Positions 7,139 through 11,042 of a stretch of DNA of 11,042 bases are shown here, one piece after another. Source of the DNA: JAVBNA01 sp031551875 (GTDB lineage Bacteria; Bacillota; Clostridia; Oscillospirales; Acutalibacteraceae); contig JAVBNA010000044.1 in the NCBI GenBank assembly GCA_031551875.1, positions 1 through 11,042 on the forward strand. Reading direction: 5' to 3'. The position numbers and the translations under genes are program-made. The notes under the pieces were generated by a model, which made no database searches, was not told the origin of the DNA, and saw only the letters and a program-made list of their open reading frames with translations. Each line of letters starts with the position of its first letter. Positions within the stretch are counted from its first letter, which is position 1.

Positions 7139-8026
7139 TTAATATCCTCCCTTTGCGGTTATAGACACCTCTCTGCCGTCACTGTATGCGACAACAGTGC
7201 TGTTCTCATCGGTGCGGTATACATCAGTGCCTTCTTTTTGGAGAAGCGAAAGAATCCGCTCCGCCGGATGTCCGTAGCGGTTGTCCTTGCCGCAGGAAAT
7301 CACCGCATAGTCAGGGGAAACGGCGCGGAGAAAGGCTTCAGTGGTCGCGTTTTTGCTGCCGTGGTGGCCGATTTTGATCACGTCGGCGTACACATCAGCG
7401 CCGGCGTTCAGCAGATCCTTTTCATTGCCCTTTTCCGCGTCGCCCATGAATAGGAAGGCGGTATCCCCATACATGACCTTCACCACGGCAGAATAGTGAT
7501 TGAGATCATCATAGGTATCTTTGGTGGGAGAAAGCACTTCGATTTTCAGATCCTCCTGTTCGTAAATCACCGTGCCCGCTTTTGCCTCCTTCAGGGAGAG
7601 GTGCTTTTGCTCAAGGGCGGTGAGCATATCCTCAAAGGTGCGGGTGGTGGGGAGTTGCGTCTCGGGGATGCGCGGCATATAAAAGCCGCCGATGTCAAAC
7701 GCGTCAATCACCTTATCCATGCCGCCGATGTGGTCGGCGTGCGGGTGGGTGACTACGACATAGTCCAGCCGGCTTAAGCCCTGCGCCTTGAGCGCTTGCA
7801 CCACGCTCTGGGCGGCTTCATTTCCACCCGCGTCGATGAGCATGCTTTGCCCGTCGGGCAGATAGAGCAGCGCGCTGTCTCCCTGGCCGACATCCAGAAA
7901 AGTAACCGTAAGTATGCCATTATTGGTAGCCGGAGCATCCATACACCCGCTTAACATAAATGCAGTGCACAACAGCGCCAAAAGAAAGCAGATCGTTTTT
8001 TTATATGTACCGAACCGTTTTCGCAT
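7139..8026 (-). CDS. ComEC-like metallo-beta-lactamase-fold lipoprotein
   Basis: A 295-residue stand-alone hydrolase of the ComEC/Rec2 metallo-beta-lactamase family. Residues 1-27 are a lipoprotein signal with lipobox LSGC (C28), so it should be acylated and face outward. The fold starts with TVTFLDVGQGDSALL. The metal motif is THPHADH (H94, H96, D98, H99). Further metal or active-site candidates are D196 in FMGDAE, H221/H222 in KIGHHGS and H253 in YGHPAE. Unlike ComEC it has no competence transmembrane domain. Free-standing members are often annotated as hydrolases with ComEC-like nuclease or phosphodiesterase activity; the substrate is unknown. Start: ATG 8024-8026, with a perfect AAGGAGG 6 bases upstream. 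The frame is open further upstream to 8128 but that crosses the promoter and terminator region. It heads a two-gene operon with the small membrane protein. Confidence 0.93.
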   Translation of the reverse strand: MRKRFGTYKKTICFLLALLCTAFMLSGCMDAPATNNGILTVTFLDVGQGDSALLYLPDGQSMLIDAGGNEAAQSVVQALKAQGLSRLDYVVVTHPHADHIGGMDKVIDAFDIGGFYMPRIPETQLPTTRTFEDMLTALEQKHLSLKEAKAGTVIYEQEDLKIEVLSPTKDTYDDLNHYSAVVKVMYGDTAFLFMGDAEKGNEKDLLNAGADVYADVIKIGHHGSKNATTEAFLRAVSPDYAVISCGKDNRYGHPAERILSLLQKEGTDVYRTDENSTVVAYSDGREVSITAKGGY

Positions 8027-8050
8027 CCTATACCTCCTTGTGTTTAAAAA

Positions 8051-8059
8051 AGTGTAGCA
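8051..8059 (-). promoter_or_regulatory. Possible extended -10 promoter for the ComEC-like gene
   Basis: On the minus strand TGCTACACT combines a TG extension with a -10 like TACACT, which can compensate for the absence of a good -35. Transcription would start about 7 bases on, leaving a short leader to the AAGGAGG site. Sequence match is moderate. Confidence 0.4.
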
Positions 8060-8103
8060 TAGAGCCAGGGAAAAGAAAAGGGTGTATATGTGAATATTAG
8101 CGC

Positions 8104-8137
8104 AAAAAAGAAGGGGCTGTTTCCGCATAAACAGCCC
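8104..8137 (-). terminator. Rho-independent terminator after the recombinase-SpoVT gene
   Basis: On the minus strand GGGCTGTTT and AAACAGCCC form a perfect 9-bp stem with a 6-base loop, followed by CTTC and six T. It begins 6 bases after the stop codon at 8144-8146. If the spoVT interpretation is right, it is the original spoVT terminator. Confidence 0.9.
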
Positions 8138-8143
8138 GTTTTG

Positions 8144-8599
8144 TTATTCTTCCATTTGTTTACCGAGGAAAGCAGCCCCCGCCTGAGCAAGCTTGATTTC
8201 CGCTTCGCCGGCAATTGTCTCCTGGTCGCCCATCAACATGACGACTGCACCGGAGACATCGCCCGAGGAAAGGATGGGGCAGGCGATGACCGCCCGGCGA
8301 TCCCCGCCCTCGGTCGGAACCAGCGTCTTTCCGTCAGTGCCGGAGGAACTCCAGATTTTTCTGGAGTCCATCACCTCTTCCAGCCCGGAGGATACCCTGC
8401 GTTCGAGATATTCCTTTTTGGAGACGCCGGCGGCCGCGATGACGTGGTCACGGTCACAGATCACAGCGGGAAGCCCCGCGGTTTTGGAGAGCACTTCGGC
8501 GTACTGTGTCGCCGTGGAAGAAAGCTCGCCGATTGGGGAATACTTTTTAAAAATCACTTCGCCGTCTGAATCCGTATAAATTTCAAGGGGGTCACCGCT
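8144..8599 (-). pseudogene. spoVT: 3' part of interrupted spoVT (fused to recombinase)
   Basis: These 151 codons correspond to SpoVT residues about 29-178: the second half of the swapped-hairpin AbrB domain and the complete GAF domain. SpoVT is the forespore, sigma-G-dependent regulator of late sporulation. The missing part is the first ~28 residues, with most of the DNA-contacting AbrB half, so this fragment alone should not act as a normal SpoVT. There is no start codon with a ribosome binding site at its boundary; it is read as the tail of the recombinase. The 5' fragment is not in this window. Identity rests on strong recalled similarity over the whole segment, including SGDPLEI, EVIFKKYSPI and the C-terminal AAFLGKQME. 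Confidence 0.75.
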
Positions 8600-10318
8600 G
8601 CTGACAACATGGACACTGAGAACCTTATCTTTTCGGTTTCTGGCCGATTGGACGATTTTGGTGAGCGGGATATCCTCAGTGCCTGCATTAAAATTTGCGG
8701 CGTCCTCCTGTGGCAGACTGCCGGTATGGAGGAGGGCGTCAATGTCCGATTTGAGCCCGATTTCAATGTGATCCTCATAGACAGTGATTTTATCAATGAT
8801 CAGCTCCAGATCGGTTTTGTCGAGCTTCTCCTTTTTCATCACGTCGCCGAAGATGTCAAGTGCCGTCTTGGCGATGCGGTTGACGCGGATCACTGTGTTG
8901 CGGCGGTTAGAGGTCAGATCAATCTGATGGTCCAACCCGTCAATCCGCTCGCTGAGCTCGTCGAGCATCTCGCGGTACATCTTGTCGATGGCCGTTTCCC
9001 TGTCTGGATTTCGCATGAGCTCCTTTGCCTGCTGTCGGACAAGAATTTTCATCTCCGCTTGGGCGTCGGAAATCTGGCTTTGCAGCATTTCCAGCGTGGA
9101 GGCGTTTTCCTTGACCGCCTGCTGTTCATTTTTTAGAAATTCATTCAGCTTGTCCAGCATATCCGCCGAATTATCCCGCACCTTTTGCACATATGCTTTG
9201 AGCAGCTTGTCCAGCACATCCGCACGCGTGTGGTGGGAGGTGCAGCCTTTCAGCCCTCTCATATGATAGCTGCCGCAGGTATAGGCGGGCTGCAAATCCC
9301 GGCGGCTCATGGAAAACATCGGGCTGCCGCAGTCGCCGCAGAAAATGAAACCAGAGTAGACGTTGTCGTTCTTTTTCACGCCGCGGTAGTTGGTGGTGGA
9401 GCGCTTCTTGAGCTGTTCCTGCGTGATGGCGAAGGTACGGTAATCGACAATCGGCTCGTGATGGTTTTCAAATATAATATGATCGTTTTCGTCGGTTTTG
9501 ACGTCCGAACCGTTGATCTTCCTGCGTTTGTATTTGCCCTGCCGCAACGTTCCGATATAGAAGTCGTTGCACAGGATTTCAGACACCGTGATGATGCTCC
9601 AGGCCGACCGCGCTTTCCCCCGATATTCTTCACCACGCGCCTCTCTGCGAAGCTTTTCACACATGCGCGGCGTGGGGAAGTGCTGATCAGTCAGGTGGTT
9701 GGCGATTTTTTTGTAGCCCCAACCGTCGTTGTAGAGCCGGTAAATTTGCCTGACCACGTCGGCGGCCGCTTCGTCCACCTCAAACGCCATGGTTTTAGAG
9801 TTGGTGATGACATAGCCAAACGGCACCGAGCAAATCCACTTGCCCTCACTCTGCCGCCGTCCGATGACCGACTTGACTTTTTTGCTGGTGTCGGTGACCG
9901 GCATTTCATTGATGAGAAACCGGAACTGAATGGCTGTCCAGTCATCGTAGGTCGGATAGTCGATGCTGTCGCCGATCGAAATAATGCGCAGCCCGGCGTC
10001 ACGCAAATCCTCAAGCTCCACCAGTCCTTTGCTGTTCCGGCGGGAAAATCGGGAGAAATCCTTGACCACTAAAATGTCATAGGTCTTGTCGAGCAGTTTA
10101 GGCCGGAGCTTCATGTACCCCTCGCGCTGCTCAAAAGTATAGCCCGACCGGTCACGATCCTCATAGAAATCCAGGTTGCATCCAGGGAATTTTTTCACAA
10201 TAAAATCGTCGATGATGGACCTTTGATTTTCGATGGAGGTGTTTTCCCGATCCATCTCCTCGTCGACCGAGATACGGCAGTAGCCGGCAATGTTTAGTTT
10301 GATCTCCAGATTGACCAC
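8144..10318 (-). CDS. Large serine recombinase fused in frame to SpoVT C-terminal region
   Basis: A 724-residue protein. Residues about 8-150 are the serine recombinase catalytic domain: YCRIS with catalytic S17, DRSGY (56-60), and KDFSRFSRR (86-94). Next are the Recombinase domain (about 165-300) and a zinc ribbon (C327, C330, C348, C359). A coiled coil (about 385-470) and the usual closing stretch IDKITVYEDHIEI (508-520) follow. Such integrases normally end about there or a little later, at 500-560 residues. Here a linker (about 530-572) leads to residues 574-724, which match SpoVT from about its residue 29 to its end: SGDPLEIYTDSDGEV, FKKYSPIGEL, then the GAF domain with ICDRDHVIAAAG, SKKEYL and a final AAFLGKQMEE. 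The start GTG at 10318 is the longest option and has only a weak G-rich ribosome site; conserved sequence begins at about residue 9. Divergent from a VanZ-like gene. It could be a true fusion protein or an integration junction. Confidence 0.93.
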   Translation of the reverse strand: MVNLEIKLNIAGYCRISVDEEMDRENTSIENQRSIIDDFIVKKFPGCNLDFYEDRDRSGYTFEQREGYMKLRPKLLDKTYDILVVKDFSRFSRRNSKGLVELEDLRDAGLRIISIGDSIDYPTYDDWTAIQFRFLINEMPVTDTSKKVKSVIGRRQSEGKWICSVPFGYVITNSKTMAFEVDEAAADVVRQIYRLYNDGWGYKKIANHLTDQHFPTPRMCEKLRREARGEEYRGKARSAWSIITVSEILCNDFYIGTLRQGKYKRRKINGSDVKTDENDHIIFENHHEPIVDYRTFAITQEQLKKRSTTNYRGVKKNDNVYSGFIFCGDCGSPMFSMSRRDLQPAYTCGSYHMRGLKGCTSHHTRADVLDKLLKAYVQKVRDNSADMLDKLNEFLKNEQQAVKENASTLEMLQSQISDAQAEMKILVRQQAKELMRNPDRETAIDKMYREMLDELSERIDGLDHQIDLTSNRRNTVIRVNRIAKTALDIFGDVMKKEKLDKTDLELIIDKITVYEDHIEIGLKSDIDALLHTGSLPQEDAANFNAGTEDIPLTKIVQSARNRKDKVLSVHVVSSGDPLEIYTDSDGEVIFKKYSPIGELSSTATQYAEVLSKTAGLPAVICDRDHVIAAAGVSKKEYLERRVSSGLEEVMDSRKIWSSSGTDGKTLVPTEGGDRRAVIACPILSSGDVSGAVVMLMGDQETIAGEAEIKLAQAGAAFLGKQMEE

Positions 10319-10342
10319 CCCAATTTACTGAATATAGATAAT

Positions 10343-10371
10343 ATTGTATCATAAGAGAAAGCGGAAAACAA
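10343..10371 (-). promoter_or_regulatory. Promoter of the recombinase gene
   Basis: On the minus strand TTGTTT (10366-10371), a 17-base spacer and TACAAT (10343-10348) make a reasonable vegetative promoter, about 25 bases ahead of the GTG start. No obvious SigG, SigE or SigK signature was recognised, so sporulation control is not evident at this promoter. Confidence 0.55.
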
Positions 10372-10384
10372 GTATAGAACAGGA

Positions 10385-10413
10385 ATGACAACCGTCAGGA
10401 AATATGATAAAAT
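10385..10413 (+). promoter_or_regulatory. Promoter of the VanZ-like gene
   Basis: ATGACA (10385-10390), a 17-base spacer and TAAAAT (10408-10413) each differ by one base from consensus. Downstream, ATAAC-GT-GTTAT (10425-10436) is a small inverted repeat between the probable start of transcription and the ribosome binding site, a position suited to an operator. Confidence 0.55.
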
Positions 10414-10448
10414 GAGTGTAATTAATAACGTGTTATGGAGGATTATTC

Positions 10449-10919
10449 TTGAAAAAACAATGTAGAAAACAAAAAATACTCATGGTATTAACCGCACTGA
10501 TGCTCTGTTTCATCTGGGGCAACTCCCTGCTGCCCGAGTCGGTGTCCGGGGCGATCAGCGGCTTTGCCAAGGATATAATCAATGCTTTGATGGGCACGGT
10601 GGGCGACAACCAAGCCGTCCTTTCCGGCGACGGTGTGCTACGGAAAATCGCCCACGGCACTTCGTTTGCGGTGCTGGGCGTACTGCAAATGCTGTTGAGG
10701 CAGGACTTAAAACAGCATAAAAATACTCTCGCTCTGACCGGTTTGAGTGTCGCCCTGATCGACGAGACGATACAGCTTTTTGTCAACGGGCGAGCCGGGC
10801 TGGTGAAGGATATCTGGATTGACTTTGGCGGCTTTATGTTTGGCTGCATTCTGGTGTACGGCATTATGCGGTTGTCCTCACGAAAACGTGCGCAATCCGA
10901 TCATGAGAAGAAAGCGTAA
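10449..10919 (+). CDS. VanZ-like family membrane protein
   Basis: A 156-residue integral membrane protein of the VanZ-like family. Predicted helices are at about 10-27, 66-84, 92-109 and 122-143. Family motifs are present: GNSLLPESVSG (24-34), LRKIAH (64-69), VALIDETIQLFV (101-112) with D105, E106 and Q109, GRAG (114-117), and DIWIDFGG (121-128). VanZ of enterococci raises teicoplanin resistance; most homologues have no known substrate and are thought to act at the cell envelope. Start: TTG at 10449-10451, supported by GGAGG (10437-10441) 7 bases upstream; the next Met is at residue 12, inside the first helix. Tail is cytoplasmic and basic. It is divergent from the recombinase gene and so would be cargo of the putative element. 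Confidence 0.9.
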   Translation: MKKQCRKQKILMVLTALMLCFIWGNSLLPESVSGAISGFAKDIINALMGTVGDNQAVLSGDGVLRKIAHGTSFAVLGVLQMLLRQDLKQHKNTLALTGLSVALIDETIQLFVNGRAGLVKDIWIDFGGFMFGCILVYGIMRLSSRKRAQSDHEKKA

Positions 10920-11042
10920 AAAATCTCGGGGCGGGGGGGGGAAACAAAAAAAGGAAAACCCCCCCCCCATGACCGCAAAAAGTTATTAGGCACAGCCCCC
11001 CCGCGGACAAAGTACAAAAAGCCCGGGGCGCAGAAAAAAAAC
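10920..11042. other. Low-complexity window end, probably low-quality sequence
   Basis: This stretch has a G9 run (10933-10941), an A-rich spacer, a C10 run (10959-10968) and more C/G and A runs to the end, with no gene. G9 and C10 could pair as a hairpin after the VanZ-like stop, so a terminator may be hidden here. The homopolymers look like the poorly read end of a contig, so individual bases should not be trusted. Confidence 0.6.

Larger units (their letters stand above)
8597..11042. mobile_element. Predicted left end of an integrative element inserted in spoVT
   Basis: The boundary is placed by the switch from integrase sequence to SpoVT sequence at about 8597, with uncertainty of some tens of bases. 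The recombinase gene runs from inside the element out into the host gene, and the VanZ-like gene would be cargo. The element's right end and the spoVT 5' fragment would be beyond 11042. No second copy of the presumed core around 8579-8599 occurs in the window. This is an inference from gene structure; repeats at both ends have not been seen. Confidence 0.45.

Noticed and set aside
8027..8128. N-terminal extension of the ComEC-like lipoprotein by 34 codons
   Set aside because: It would cross the terminator and candidate promoter, and would bury the lipoprotein signal. ATG 8026 has a perfect AAGGAGG.
8554..8796. Sequencing frameshift as the cause of the recombinase-SpoVT join
   Set aside because: Both halves are in the same frame with uninterrupted similarity on each side, and no indel is needed to connect them.
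9185..10072. Plus-strand open frame of about 295 codons inside the recombinase gene
   Set aside because: It overlaps the catalytic and recombinase domains of a confident gene and shows no domain or start signal of its own.
10933..10968. G9...C10 hairpin as a specific structural element
   Set aside because: Long homopolymers at the extreme window end look like low-quality sequence, so a functional claim is not supported.

Overview
The window looks like chromosomal DNA from an anaerobic, spore-forming member of the Clostridia, perhaps an Oscillospirales relative with moderately high GC. The evidence is strong AAGGAGG-type ribosome binding sites, frequent TTG/GTG starts, consensus TTGACA-17-TATAAT promoters, a Gram-positive-style RND pump, a VanZ-like protein and a recognisable piece of the sporulation regulator SpoVT. 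The species cannot be fixed from this sequence.

Left part (1-2156): a DUF169-type gene on the minus strand, with a perfect consensus promoter, runs directly into a tRNA-Leu(UAG) gene and a terminator. Divergent from it is a membrane-anchored protein of unknown function with an NTF2-like appearance.

Middle (2186-6900): a self-contained efflux operon. A perfect promoter overlooks a perfect 16-bp palindromic operator. It drives a 1329-residue HAE1/RND transporter that overlaps by 26 bases with a TetR-family repressor gene. The pump carries about 230 residues of coiled coil inserted in its first porter/docking domain, and no membrane fusion protein gene is present. A perfect 18-bp bidirectional terminator closes the operon.

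Right part (6904-8026): on the minus strand, a lipoprotein of the ComEC-like metallo-beta-lactamase family is followed 1 base later by a small two-helix membrane protein.

Far right (8104-11042): this is the most remarkable part. A large serine recombinase on the minus strand reads in frame, without a stop, into the last ~150 residues of SpoVT. The rest of the AbrB DNA-binding half and the complete GAF domain are present; the first ~28 residues of SpoVT are missing. The simplest reading is that an integrative element has inserted near codon 29-30 of spoVT, with its recombinase gene at the junction. This would be an intervening element in a sporulation gene, comparable in layout to skin in sigK. 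The other end, with the spoVT 5' fragment, would lie beyond the right edge. A divergent VanZ-like gene would be inside the element. The last ~120 bases are low-complexity, probably a poor-quality contig end.
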